Source of the DNA: Plenodomus lindquistii
Lineage: Eukaryota > Ascomycota > Dothideomycetes > Pleosporales > Leptosphaeriaceae
Reading direction: 5' to 3'
Assembly (NCBI GenBank): GCA_025504975.1
Contig: JANUWI010000011.1
Coordinates: forward strand, 124,001 to 188,000
Length of the DNA stretch: 64,000 bases
Below the pieces are notes generated by a model. It was not told the origin of the DNA. It was given only the letters and a program-made list of their open reading frames with translations, and made no database searches. A program made the position numbers and the translations under genes. Below are positions 44,577-55,258 of this stretch, in pieces (position 1 is the stretch's first letter; every line of letters begins with the position of its first letter).

Positions 44577-46730
44577 ATGTGTGGTATTTTTGCGTGTCAC
44601 CAGTATGCGACCACTTTCCTATGCTGGTTTCTCCCCACCAAAAGTTTATTTGTGGGGGTGGTATCATGGGCGTACTGATGCGGTTGCAGGCATCCTGATG
44701 TGCAGAAGTTCAAGCCGACGGCCCTGAAAATGGGCAAGGCGTAAGTCTACCCCGTGGGATTTGTTGTGAGGGTGCAATTGACTCAGTGTGCACAGTGTCC
44801 GACATCGGGGTCCCGATTGGAGTGAGCCATCCTTTGAGGGATTATATTGCGCCCACGAGCACGAATACTGATGTTTTGCAGGTGGCAACCATATCGCAAA
44901 CCACACGAGTGAGTCATGTGAGTTCAATTGCCCCCGACTGCGGTACTGACCCTGCGTAGTTCTCGTTCACGAGCGTCTGAGTATCGTTGGTGTTGGTATG
45001 TAATGCCACCTCGAGAAATTGCTACAACATCACCTTACAATAAGTAGACACTGGCGCGCAGCCATTGATCAACGATGACGAGACCGTCTCCTTGGCCGTC
45101 AATGGCGAAATCTACAACCACCGCATCCTCCGCAAGGGCCTCAAGAACCCATACAACTTCAAGACGCATTCGGATTGCGAGGTCATCATTCCTCTGGTGA
45201 GAGTGATGGGAATTCTGCAAGGAGGGCTCGACTGACCACAGCAGTATCTCGAGCATGACATCGATGCGCCCCGCCACTTGGACGGCATGTTCTCCTGGGT
45301 CCTCCACGACAAGAAGGAGGACCGCGTAATCGCCGCACGCGACCCTATCGGCATCACAACATTCTACATGGGCCGGTCGAGCAGCACACCTGGCGCTGTC
45401 TACTTTGCTTCTGAGCTCAAGTGCCTGCACCCAGTCTGTGACAACATCATCTCCTTCCCTCCTGGCCACGTCTACGACTCAAAGACGGACGAGCTCAAGC
45501 GCTACTACGACCCCAAGTGGCTTGTCGAGCCCGAGAACATCCCCACGAAGCCTGTAGACTACAAGGAGCTGAGGACATCGTTTGAGCGGTCAGTGCGGAA
45601 ACGCATGATGGCGGAAGTGCCCTTTGGTGTCCTTCTCTCTGGCGGTCTCGACTCGAGTTTGGTTGCGTCAATCGCACAGCGAGAGACTCTGCGCTTGAAC
45701 GAGCAGACGCGAAAACGCGCAGCTGATAACAAGGGCGCCACACAAGATGTCCAAGGCCAACTTGTCGGTATCGACGACTCCAACGAGCTGCAGACAGATC
45801 TTCTCCTCGGTCAACTCAACTCCTTTTCCATTGGTCTGCCCAACGCACCCGACGCCATTGCCGCACAAGAGGTCGCCAACTTTCTTGGAACAAAGCACCA
45901 CACCTTTACCTTTACCATTGAAGACGGTCTCAACGCGCTGACCGACGTCATTTACCACCTCGAGTCCTTTGATGTAACGACCATCCGCGCCTCAACACCC
46001 ATGTTCCTATTGAGCCGAAAAATCAAAGCCATGGGCGTGAAAATGGTCTTGTCGGGAGAAGGCAGCGACGAAATCTTTGGCGGATACCTGTACTTCCACA
46101 ACGCACCAGACAAGTCGTCTTTCCATCAGGAATGCATCCGCCGCGTCAAGAACCTGCACTTGTCCGACTGCCTACGCGCCAACAAGTCCACATCTGCCTG
46201 GGGCGTCGAAGCACGTGTTCCCTTCCTCGACAAGGAATTCCTCAACGTAGCCATGGCCATTGATCCCGAGGAGAAACTACACAAGAAGGGTCGTATTGAA
46301 AAGTACATTCTGCGCAAAGCCTTTGACACCACCGACGAGCCAGACACAGCGCCATACCTCCCCGAGAAAATCCTCTGGCGCCAAAAGGAGCAATTTTCCG
46401 ATGGCGTGGGCTACGGATGGATTGATGCGCTCAAAGATACGGCAGAGCTGCACGTCACGGACGAAATGATGAAGAACCCCAAGCCCGAATGGGGAAGCGA
46501 TATTCCAGATTCTAAGGAGGCGTACTGGTATAGGTGTATGTTTGACGAGCATTTCCCGAGTTACTGTGCCAGCACAGTGATGAGGTGGACGCCGACGTGG
46601 AGTAACCAGACTGATCCTTCTGGACGGTATGTATTTGTTTGAATCTGGTGTGATAGACAGGACCTTGAAGGCTAATTTCGAAAATAGTGCTATTGGTGTT
46701 CACGAGAAAAAGTACAAGGACGCGAAATAG
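44577..46730 (+). CDS. Asparagine synthetase (glutamine-hydrolysing)
   Basis: Eight exons: 44577-44602, 44690-44740, 44796-44821, 44882-44908, 44960-44995, 45048-45196, 45245-46626 and 46688-46730; 579 residues (yeast Asn1/2: 572). Cys2 after the start (MCGIFACHQ) is the glutaminase nucleophile. RHRGPDWSG, ERLSIVG and AVNGEIYNH complete the N-terminal amidotransferase site. The synthetase half has the ATP pyrophosphate loop VLLSGGLDSSLVAS and VLSGEGSDEIFGGY. It converts aspartate, glutamine and ATP to asparagine in the cytosol. The intron before exon 7 ends in CAGCAG; use of the second CAG gives IIPLYLEHD as in relatives, and the first would add one Gln. Five of the introns crowd the first 470 bp, and two carry perfect Gcn4/CPC1 sites. 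Confidence 0.97.
44779..44785. promoter_or_regulatory. Gcn4/CPC1-type site in intron 2
   Basis: TGACTCA, the optimal binding site of Gcn4/CPC1, lies inside the second intron of asparagine synthetase, 200 nt after the start codon. Confidence 0.4.
44910..44916. promoter_or_regulatory. Gcn4/CPC1-type site in intron 4
   Basis: TGAGTCA overlaps the 5' splice site of the fourth intron (GTGAGTCA), 125 nt from the site in intron 2. Confidence 0.35.
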
Positions 46731-47302
46731 AAATGACGCTACATGGTTGCAAAATTGAAACACTCGTCCGTTGCAATATCATCTGGTGCTTACTGATAGA
46801 TGAGAGACTTTGGGACCTTTTCGCGGATCAGATATACCCAAGATGGTTGGTCCGCTCTATAGAAATAAAATATTTCACCACGGAATCTTTTTTTCCTGAA
46901 ATCAAATATGCTGCTGGATATTGTTGCATTCTGTCCCATTGGCAATGGGAACATCATATGCTTTGCCCATCCTATCTTGACATGAATCCAAGTCAAAAAT
47001 CTCAAACCCGCATCGCTCATGCAATCTCAGCTGCGTCTCTCCCCTGTCCTTGGTCATCTCATACTACAGTATAAGGTCCATGCGTGCTACTTTGATAAAA
47101 AGGACACAATATTTGAGCTCCTTGGTCGGTATTCCATTCATTCATTCATGCATGCAATCATACTCTTAACCATCCTACTCTACCCCGTCTTTTATTTCCT
47201 TTCCTTGTCTTCCCCACCAACCAACACAACATCCCCACTCCATTGTCGCCCCCTCAATCCAACTCAATCCAATCCAACCCAATCGCACCATTTCCATCAC
47301 CT
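46731..47302. other. 3' flanks of convergent genes
   Basis: Lies between convergent genes. AT-leaning, with a tract of AATCC-like tandem motifs around 47257-47285. No gene is seen. Confidence 0.45.
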
Positions 47303-48003
47303 TCAAGCCTCGCAGATTAAATCAAACTCTGGAAAGTTTGGGTCCGGACCGATATTTGTGCTGGGTATTGCGGAGTGGAAGTCTTTGACTGGAGCGGATT
47401 GTTGGGCTGCGTTGCATTTACCTTGGTAGTTATGTTAGTAGTTTTTTTCGGAAGGGAGGGAAAGGGAAAGGGGAGGCACGTACTCTTTTGCTCATCGCAT
47501 TGGTTTACTGTTAATCCTCCTTGGTTGTTTTGTCTCTTCTTGTTGTTCGCATTGCCATTGCCGTTCCCATCTCCGTTCCCGTTCCCACCGTCTTTATCAT
47601 TGCCATTCCCACCATTATTATCATTCCCATTCCCATTCCCCCCTCTCCCCCCACCCCCCCTTCCACCCTCCCCTCCTCCTCCCCCACCCCCACCAACCCC
47701 ATTCGCAACCTCAGCACACCCATTAAACTGTGTATCACAACTCCTCTGCGCGGCATTTTCAAACTGATCAAATGTATCCCCACCAACAAGAAACGGCCTC
47801 TCGGTATCTCCAGAATTCGTAATCGGAGATGCGGGCACGCCACCTAGCGCTCCGGAAAAAGTTTGCAGGTCGGAGAGTTGCCGTAGGAAGAGTGTGTGGT
47901 GTGGGACTAGGGAGATGGCGTGGGGGGAGGATATCAGGGCTGGCGAGGGGCTGGCGAGGGTGGCGTGGATGAGGAGGAGGAGGGTTGGCGGGAGGAGGTA
48001 CAT
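47303..48003 (-). CDS. Secreted Gly/Asn-rich protein with paired CX6C motifs
   Basis: Two exons, complement(47303-47421, 47484-48003), with a 62-nt intron; 212 residues. The start chosen gives MYLLPPTLLLLIHATLAS, a clear signal peptide; an upstream in-frame ATG would bury it. After FLRQ (possible processing) comes a conserved-looking block with CDTQFNGC, a low-complexity region of Gly and Asn repeats (GNGNGNDNNGG, about 60 residues), KKR (possible Kex2 site), then a second block with CDEQKSKC and the ending IGPDPNFPEFDLICEA. Two CX6C pairs and a terminal Cys suggest disulfides on either side of a flexible spacer. I recall similar secreted proteins in Dothideomycetes but cannot name a function. 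Confidence 0.75.
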
Positions 48004-49143
48004 TTTGGTGGTGTGGTGATGTGGTATGAGTCTTTTGGTATGGTGGGTAGTTTTGGCGTGGTGATTTGGCGACGTGTAGTAGATGGTAGGTATGCGCACA
48101 GCGCTCGTCATACACTGTTTCTATCCAGACCAATGCGCTGTTGCAGTTGTAAATGCCGTTGTATAATCCAGCCTCGCCTCGTCACGTCAAATCGAATCGA
48201 ATCGCGAAACTCAAAACCAAGAAAACCTCGCACGCACCCGCAAAGCCTTGCACAATATGTAGCCGTGTTACAACCGCCTGCTCCTGCATTAGTGGTGCCT
48301 GTCGCGTGTACCTGCAGTCTTACCTCAGACCAATGTCGTTTTGGCGCTGGACCTGCATGACGACGGACAGGGGTGTATGCGACGAGGCTGAAACACGACA
48401 CGAGCGCCTTGGACGTATGCGTTGGATACCAACAACACCGCAATCGTCGCAACGCCCCTGTCATTTCAGAGTCAGAGCAGAGTACATAACGCTGATGTGG
48501 TGTGACGGGGATGTACGTGGATAGAATGACGTACGGGAAGAAAGGAAGGAAGGGATGTAAATGGTTGTTTGCTGGGGGTTTTTTTATTTGATTGGTTTGC
48601 TTCGGTTCTTAGTCTTTGAGGGAGGGCTATGCTATGCCGGGGGTAATAGAAGTAATGCTATGCATGCGGAATTACAGCTTTATAACATGGCACAATCGAA
48701 GCAAATGCTCCAACGCCGACAGGGAGTGAGTGGACAGGAGGATGTTGTTCTTCCAAGCAACAAGAAAAACTTATGTAAAACTAAACCTACGCTTGCGCAA
48801 CCCTTGTGGGCCAGGTGCTGGGGTTGGTATCGAGGCGTGAATTGATCGCAATGCTGAAGGTGGGGGAATATGTAGATGGACTTGTGAAATCGCTGCGCTT
48901 GCTATGCAATGCACCACCTTGAACAGAGATGGAAACCAACGAAATGTCTGCCCTGATGCAAAAGTATTACAAGCCGCATTCTAGTGGCGTAACTGTTATA
49001 TACATGGCGCAGGGTCCAGACAGTGTAACATCGAGTCTCTCTTGATAGATGGTGGGGAACGCCGCAAACTGGATAGTGTCGTTGATATCGTGAACGATGA
49101 CCTGGCAGTCACCATGGGTGTACGTGTGCGTAAGCAGCATAGC
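48004..49143. other. Intergenic, no gene seen
   Basis: About 1.1 kb between two minus-strand genes: promoter of the secreted protein on one side, 3' flank of the mucin-like gene on the other. Frames are short and without features. Confidence 0.45.
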
Positions 49144-49675
49144 TTAAAAGTTGGCTGCGGCATTGGGACGTCCACCTGGATTGTGATATTGCTCGAGGTT
49201 CGACTGGAAAGGCGAGGTGCCGGTTCCGTTCTGTGACTTGTCGCCGAGGGCGGCGCCAGTACCCAGGGTCATGTCTTCATCGTCTTCCGAGACACGGTTC
49301 TGGCGCTTCTTCATGCGCCAGAAGACGAGGGCGATACCACCAAGGAGAAGGGCACCGCCCACGCCGCCCACAACACCGCCAATGACCTTCTTGTTGGATT
49401 CGCTCAAGCCGCCACCGTTGTCTCCAGACCCTTCCTGTGATGTGGGGACATCGGTGACGAGGGCCTGGCCGGTGGTGGTGATGATGCTGCTGGTTCCAGT
49501 GGATGTGGCAACAATCTGCTGGCCGTTGCTCACAGTGGTGATGACGGTGACATACTCTTGCAGCGAGGTGGCGACGAGAGCACTAGTCCTTACAATGGCA
49601 GTGGTCCTGGCTGATGATGGTGCCTGGGTAGTGGAAGCAGGTCGATTCGAGCCTGCGGGGGCAGACGACGCAGGG

Positions 49676-49707
<32 letters not shown>

Positions 49708-50061
49708 GCCTCCATTTGTCGTGGTCGCGGGTGCCTGGCCCTCTGAGGTGGGCGCGGGGGCTTCTTCGGATGTGGGCTGGGGGGATGGGTTGTTAGCGGG
49801 TGTGCTGGCCGGCTCTTCTGATGGTTCTGGTGCCGGTGCAGCTGATGATGGCGCTGGTGCCGGTGCAGACGACGCTGGTGCCTGTGATGTGGGCGAGGGA
49901 GCGGCGGATGTGGGAGCGGCGCCGGTGCCGCTGGCCTGTCGCCTCTCGCCGTGGTGCAGGTACGCCTCGATGCCGTCGATGTGAAGGTCGTCGAGGCTGA
50001 AGGCCGTCGAGTAGGCCGCCAGCGCAAAGACGGCGAACAACAACCACAGCTTGCGGAACAT
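49144..50061 (-). CDS. Mucin-like single-pass membrane protein
   Basis: A single exon of 305 residues. The start chosen (MFRKLWLLFAVFALAAYSTA) gives a signal peptide. The ectodomain opens with FSLDDLHIDGIEAYLHHGER, then about 120 residues of Ala, Pro, Ser and Thr with a run of 11 Asn, expected to be heavily O-glycosylated. A membrane span lies at about 226-248 (VIGGVVGGVGGALLLGGIAL), followed by RMKKR and a 50-residue acidic, then Asn/Gly-rich tail. The design is that of fungal wall-stress sensors (Mid2-like) and Skg6-type proteins, but there is no Cys-rich WSC domain. Role in wall sensing is inference only. It faces the PQ-loop gene across a divergent promoter. Confidence 0.8.
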
Positions 50062-50902
50062 GTTTCGTTTGTTTGTTTGATGGTAGAGGATAGCAAAGGA
50101 AAGGCGGAGAGTCGCGGGTGCGAGGGATGTGGTCACTGGTGTCAGTGGGCCCAGGGCCGTTTACAATGGGGCTGACGCGTTTCACGGCCGAGTGTGCGAG
50201 TGGCAGCTGGCTGCTAAAGGAGCTGAGGGTGCAAGCGCCTGGGGTGTGCTCTACTGGGTGTATGTGTATGTATCAAAGGAAACAAGCGAGGGTGCAGACA
50301 GACAGACAGAAAAGTAGAACAGGTGTATGTGGACGACGGTATGTGAATGTGTATGAGGAGTCTACAGTGCAATAGAAAACGAAAGACGGAAGACGGGCGT
50401 GTGACCTGGGCTGAGTGGCAGTGGAGCGAGCGAGCAGAGCCAACAGGCCAAATTTAGCTTTGCGCACAGGGGCTCTTGCTGATGGGACCCTGCATTCGGT
50501 ACGCCCTCGTCCTCGCGTCCAGAGGGCCAGAAGCGTCCCCTTGAGAAATTCCTGCCCCCGGGCCCCAACAGAAACACTGGCCACCGGCCGCATCGCCAAC
50601 AATGCAAGACATACTTGTACTATAGTAGCAACAAACACTCTCTGTCAGGTTGCTCTCCCGTCACCTGCTCGACACGTGCTTCCTGCCCGAGTCTCGCTTG
50701 GGTCCGCCATTGGCTAGCCCTCTGCATTCCTATTCCTATCCCTATCCCTATCCCTATCGGCGCTACTCGTGTGGGAAGCATCTCCGCCTTGGACCTGCGT
50801 CATAGTTGCTGGGAATTTTGCTTCGCTGCAACAGCTGTGGAGCGTCCTTTACCAATAATTTAGCCTCAGACCTCTTCGTGTCGTACAGCGCGCAGCTCAC
50901 AC
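50062..50902. other. Divergent promoter, mucin-like / PQ-loop genes
   Basis: No gene is seen. It contains a short TATCCC hexanucleotide tract (listed) and an ACGCGT at about 50176. Confidence 0.45.
50731..50758. repeat. TATCCC hexanucleotide tract
   Basis: About five imperfect tandem copies (TATTCC, three TATCCC, TATCGG), in the promoter of the PQ-loop gene. Confidence 0.7.
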
Positions 50903-51997
50903 ATGATGGCCGCCATCATGTCACACATCCCGGCATTAACCACGCAAGAAGCGCTATCGGGCGTATTTGGCTCCATCTCTCTGGCTTCATGGGTCTTTCT
51001 TCTGGTGAGTAATTCGCATCATGCATCACGCGACCGCTTCCAGACATGCATACTAACACATCCAGGTCCCTCAACTGATTGAGAACTACAAGTCTGGCTC
51101 TGCAGATGGCATCTCTCTCACCTTTCTTTGCGTCTGGTTCATCGGCGATGTCACCAACCTGGCAGGCGCGCTCTGGGCTGGTTTGGTACCTACCGTGATT
51201 GCCCTGGCCATCTACTTTTGTATGCACACTTCAAGCACAGAGGCTATGAAACATGCACTCATCTGACTTGATCCAGGCTTCGCTGATCTTGTCCTCATCT
51301 CGCAATGCGTCTACTACAACATGAAAAACTCCAAGCGCACGCGCAAAACATCCACCCGCAGCACCGATAGTGTCGAGGCACCACTGCTCGGAAGGCGAGA
51401 CTCGAACAACGTTGGTCTCCCTGGAAGCCTGCGTCGCGACTCGGCCGCCAGCCGCAGGCGCAGGGCCAGCTCTCTGCCTACCATCTTGGACGTCGAGGAG
51501 GCTGGAAACGAGTGGATCAAAAACTCCCTCAGCATCATCGGAGTCTGCGTGGTCGGAGCTGCTGGCTGGGCAATTGCATGGAAGACTGGTGTATGGGCAC
51601 CGCAGCCCAAGCACAACACTGAGGATCCAGGCGAGATCGCGCTCGGTGCTGAGATCCTTGGCTATGCGAGTGCCATTTGCTATCTTGGAGCCCGTATCCC
51701 GCAGATCATCAAGAACCAGCGTGAACGATCCTGCGAGGGTCTTTCCCTGCTCTTCTTCATGTTGAGCTTGTTGGGCAATGCCACTTACGGTGCAGGAGTG
51801 AGTACAACGCTAGACCTACGACTGATGTGTCTTGCTAAATGGTATAGATTATTTTCCACTCCCAAGAAAAGGAGTACATTATGACCAACCTTCCCTGGTT
51901 GATTGGCTCTCTCGGGACCATGGTTGAGGATATCACCATCTTTATCCAGTTCCGTGTCTTCGGCAGCGGCGAATCAACCACGGCTCTTGAGAACTGA
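50903..51997 (+). CDS. PQ-loop vacuolar transporter (Ypq/Rtc2 type)
   Basis: Four exons, 50903-51004, 51066-51219, 51277-51797 and 51848-51997, with introns of 61, 57 and 50 nt; 308 residues. Two PQ-loops are present: VPQLIENYKSGSADGISLTF (Pro36-Gln37) and RIPQIIKNQRERSCEGLSLL (Pro227-Gln228). Around them lie the expected seven membrane segments, with a basic cytosolic loop at about residues 103-155. Yeast Ypq1-3/Rtc2 and human PQLC2 export cationic amino acids from the vacuole or lysosome, which is the role suggested here. Two ATG codons stand together at 50903; either could start, with a third at 50918 in frame. Confidence 0.92.
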
Positions 51998-52723
51998 ACA
52001 ATCAATCGTATATCTGGCACATTGTTGGCATCACTGAGGACTTGTGAATGTTGTTGATTAGAAATGTATCCATTGGTAATGGCATGACTGATGTAGTAGA
52101 TAAAAGGTTGGGACATCGAAGGCTTTGCGATACCCGTGTTACGCAAGACCAGTAGTCTGCGATAAGTGGCCCTGTAGTATACGCAATATGCATATTGACT
52201 AGAGCATGATGACACTGATGAATCTGATGTGGGTTTGTGGAAGATACTTCATGAAGAGATCAAAGATCTGCCACACCTGCCGAGGCAACCACCAGACTTC
52301 TCTAGTGAACCCTACTGTGGTTCTGCGCACGTAGTGTATGCAGTCTAGATGTGTTCGAATATATTGCCTGATGGAGCATTGATGAAGTTCACGTGGTCGT
52401 GTGCTGATCCACGACGCGACCTTGACGCGTCAAATCCCTGCTCCATCTCTCACAACACGCCTATTGGCCAATCAAAGCCTTCCTCCACCACCAACGTCGA
52501 CTTATACTCCAAATCCAGCTGAAAAATTCAGTTTCGGGGTGCCAGATGCCTGAGATTCTTGTACACAACTGGTGGACAACAACCAGTCAAAATGTTCCAG
52601 TCACGCAGACAGTTTTGCGAATCAATTAGTCTCAGGATATGCGGTTCCAATTCCATATGATCTCAGCAAGAACAGAGCCGAAGCAAACCTCATCTACCTA
52701 AGGATCCACCCATCGCATGCACC
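51998..52723. other. PQ-loop 3' flank and CCE1 promoter
   Basis: No gene is seen. The CCE1 side holds the MCB palindrome listed next. Confidence 0.45.
52422..52433. promoter_or_regulatory. MCB palindrome in CCE1 promoter
   Basis: TTGACGCGTCAA is a perfect 12-bp palindrome around ACGCGT, 291 nt upstream of the CCE1 start. It shares TTGACGCGTC with the RecQ promoter. Confidence 0.4.
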
Positions 52724-53989
52724 ATGCCACCCAGTATTCCTAGGATTCGCAAGGCCCTCAATACGCTCAAACCACCCAAGCCTCCCGCAATAACTGCAAA
52801 GGCGCTGACAAGCCTACTCTCACGAATTGGTTCTGCCTCCTCCGGCACCAAGGCTATACTACACTCCCGCTTTATACGGGATTTGCAGACATCTCGCCTG
52901 GGAAACAGCCATGCTGTGTGGAATGCCAATCAAACCCCAGACCGGAACAGGAAGCTACGAATCATGAGTATAGACATGGGAATCAAGAATCTGGCTTTTT
53001 GCGATGCCGAGGTATCCTATTTAGGGGGAGAAAGAAAGGGTGGCAATGTTCGGAAGAAAAAGGATTGGCATGCGACAATGGAGGTGTTGCAATGGGAGAA
53101 GATTGATCTCGTAGCAAATGCACGGGATCTACGACACCCTCTTTCCAAGGCCAGCGGAAAGGCCAAAGCCAGTGAAAAAGCTGCTGCAACGGACGATGAG
53201 GATGAAGAAATGGATCCATACTCCCTCAGCGTCTTGTCAGAAACTGCATACCAGCTCATCAGACGCACCATTCTGACTGGTGCACCAGACATTATTCTCA
53301 TCGAAAAGCAGCGCTGGCGGTCGGGTGGTGGAAGCGCAGTACAGCAGTGGACCGTGCGAGTCAACACGCTTGAAGGTATGCTATGGGCTGTTCTCGCGAC
53401 ATTGAAGGGCGAGAAAATTTGCATGTCCGACGCGGACAAGAAGGCGTCACCCCACACCATGAAACCGTACGACGTATTTGCTGTCGATCCAAAAAGAGTC
53501 GGACAGTATTGGTTGCAGCAAGACACTCCAGAGGAAGCAGAAGAGGAAACTAAGAAGGTCCCACGTAGCAAAGCAGAGAAAAAGGCCAAAATCAATATTC
53601 TCCGCTCGTGGCTTTCGGCGAACCCGATATCTACCGCTCCTACCACTGGCGCTACTACACCGACAATCACCTTCAAACTCGGCACAAGCGCAGAGCGTAT
53701 ACGGAAAGCTCTCTGCTCACCTACCAAGACTCTTCGACGGAGTAAGAAGACAAAAGTTGACAAGGAGAGTGGAGAGGAAGTGGACACTGGAGTCAAAGTT
53801 GATACAGAGTTGAGGAAACTGGATGATGTTACGGATTGCTTTCTCCAGGCTGCGGCGTGGGTGAGCTGGGAATTAAATCGCTTACAGTTACTGGATGTGC
53901 AGGAAAGATTGAGCGAGGGCAATGAAGCAGTGAATGAGGTCGACAATACGGTGTTGTTAGAGATGGTCAAGGAAGTTGGTGAGGGTTGA
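52724..53989 (+). CDS. CCE1: Mitochondrial Holliday-junction resolvase Cce1/Ydc2
   Basis: A single exon of 421 residues. The basic N-terminus (MPPSIPRIRKALNTLKPPK) fits a mitochondrial presequence and is followed by a SAP-like segment (LTSLLSRIGSASSGTKAILH). The RNase-H-like nuclease fold has its acidic residues in RIMSIDMGIKNLAFCD (Asp84), DIILIEKQRWR (Glu194) and LRKLDDVTDC (Asp367/Asp368/Asp371), as in Ydc2. The enzyme cuts four-way junctions and resolves linked mitochondrial DNA for segregation. It is longer than yeast Cce1 (353) because of Lys- and Glu-rich insertions, for example around residues 142-160. The ATG used is the first of the frame. Confidence 0.92.
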   Translation: MPPSIPRIRKALNTLKPPKPPAITAKALTSLLSRIGSASSGTKAILHSRFIRDLQTSRLGNSHAVWNANQTPDRNRKLRIMSIDMGIKNLAFCDAEVSYLGGERKGGNVRKKKDWHATMEVLQWEKIDLVANARDLRHPLSKASGKAKASEKAAATDDEDEEMDPYSLSVLSETAYQLIRRTILTGAPDIILIEKQRWRSGGGSAVQQWTVRVNTLEGMLWAVLATLKGEKICMSDADKKASPHTMKPYDVFAVDPKRVGQYWLQQDTPEEAEEETKKVPRSKAEKKAKINILRSWLSANPISTAPTTGATTPTITFKLGTSAERIRKALCSPTKTLRRSKKTKVDKESGEEVDTGVKVDTELRKLDDVTDCFLQAAAWVSWELNRLQLLDVQERLSEGNEAVNEVDNTVLLEMVKEVGEG

Positions 53990-54624
53990 GGATTCGATTC
54001 TCCATATGGACACGATTGTCATGAGCCACGACTTACGGAATGCGGTCCCGCGTAGGCAGTTCTGTTGAGTATGGGGACGAGTTACAGCACGACGTCCAGA
54101 ACGAAGGAAAACTCCGCGTCTTCCCTTCCCTGCTACGGGCTAGCCATCAAATTACCTCTCTGCATCCACAAATTTGATTTAAGATCCGCAAGAAGCAAGT
54201 GCTGTCGTTATGATTATACTCGCTCCGCACATAACTGATCTCAAAACACTTAAGAGTCCCTAGCACAGCACGGTACATTACATTCAAAAGATTAAACACA
54301 AGACGCTAGACTAGCTAAACATGCACAAAGATAAATCAAGACTACAATTTAAACCTTCTCGACCTTTTTCTATCATTTAAATCTAGATTACCTTGACCGT
54401 CTTGAAGTTGAATCGTACTACTAACTAAAATCCCTCCCCAAACGCACAGCCCAACACACCCCACCCCACCCACCAGAAAAATTCTCCCCCGCCACCCCTC
54501 ACCTTTCCACGTCATCTCTCCACTCCCTCCCTCCATCTCCAATCTCTCGCATTGATGAAATCATCGAATTTATAAACTCGCAAATTCGAAAATTTCGTCA
54601 GAAGTCTTCATTTCCGCATTGACG
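53990..54624. other. Intergenic before the tRNA gene
   Basis: No gene is seen. AT-rich around 54230-54420, then C-rich. Confidence 0.5.
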
Positions 54625-54734
54625 GTCTCGGTGGCGCAATGGTAGCGCGTTGGACTTCTACCAAGAATTAAAAATTGCTGTTTTCTGTTTGACAGTACAT
54701 CCAAAGGCTGCGGGTTCGAGCCCCGCCCGAGATG
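54625..54734 (+). tRNA. tRNA-Arg (anticodon UCU) with intron
   Basis: A complete cloverleaf can be drawn: acceptor stem GTCTCGG pairing with CCGAGAT (G-U at the first pair), D-stem GCGC/GCGC around AATGGTA, anticodon stem TTGGA/TCCAA with loop CTTCTAA, T-stem GCGGG/CCCGC around TTCGAGC, and discriminator G at 54734. The anticodon is TCT (54657-54659), reading AGA. A 38-nt intron (54661-54698) lies one base 3' of the anticodon, the canonical place. D-loop and T-loop also carry the internal A and B box promoters. Confidence 0.92.
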
Positions 54735-54735
54735 C

Positions 54736-54740
54736 TTTTT
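54736..54740 (+). terminator. Pol III terminator of tRNA-Arg
   Basis: TTTTT directly after the tRNA, the normal RNA polymerase III stop signal. Confidence 0.8.
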
Positions 54741-55258
54741 GTCTTGTTTTGTAGGCTGTTTTTTTTGTCGAATAGTGGTGGTGTTGCAAGGGGTGATGCA
54801 TGATGACGGATTTATTTTTGACAGTGCGGCCTGGTCGGTTGGTATGGAGAAGACCTTCAAAGTAAACCGACGGCACAGCAAGCTAAATGTAGTGACACGG
54901 GGTTTTCAATATGAATATTGCTCGTACGCGTACTTTGTATTGATCTCTTATTGCTTGTACAGATAGCGGTTCCTACTCGTGAACTGCGCTGTCTCTCTTT
55001 CAAGTCCAGCATCCTTCATAAGTCAACACTCAATATCAAATATTCTCGACGATCTGTTCCTCCAACATAACTTTTTCGTAAAAAGGTGATAAAAGCGCAA
55101 ACATTAGCTGCAGCGGTCGAAATTTGCAGTGAAATAAATGTCAAGTAGACCCTGGCCTAATCTGATCGTACATTACGATATCCATGGGTAATAGGGCGAA
55201 AGAGAAAGCCATCACAGAGCCAGCCCATGCGCGTCTGAATAAAAGATAAAAGGCGAGT
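54741..55258. other. Intergenic, no gene seen
   Basis: AT-leaning, with a T-run near 54769. It includes the 3' flank of the uncharacterised minus-strand gene. Confidence 0.5.

Noticed and set aside
48004..48111. A 36-codon N-terminal extension of the Gly/Asn-rich secreted protein.
   Set aside because: It would put an unrelated His-rich stretch in front of an excellent signal peptide.
49217..49984. A 255-codon plus-strand frame antisense to the mucin-like gene.
   Set aside because: It is the complement of Ala/Pro/Ser/Thr repeats. Repetition keeps it open without coding.
53017..53970. A 317-codon open frame antisense to the CCE1 resolvase gene.
   Set aside because: It mirrors the codon pattern of the real gene, has a Ser-rich meaningless composition and no domain.
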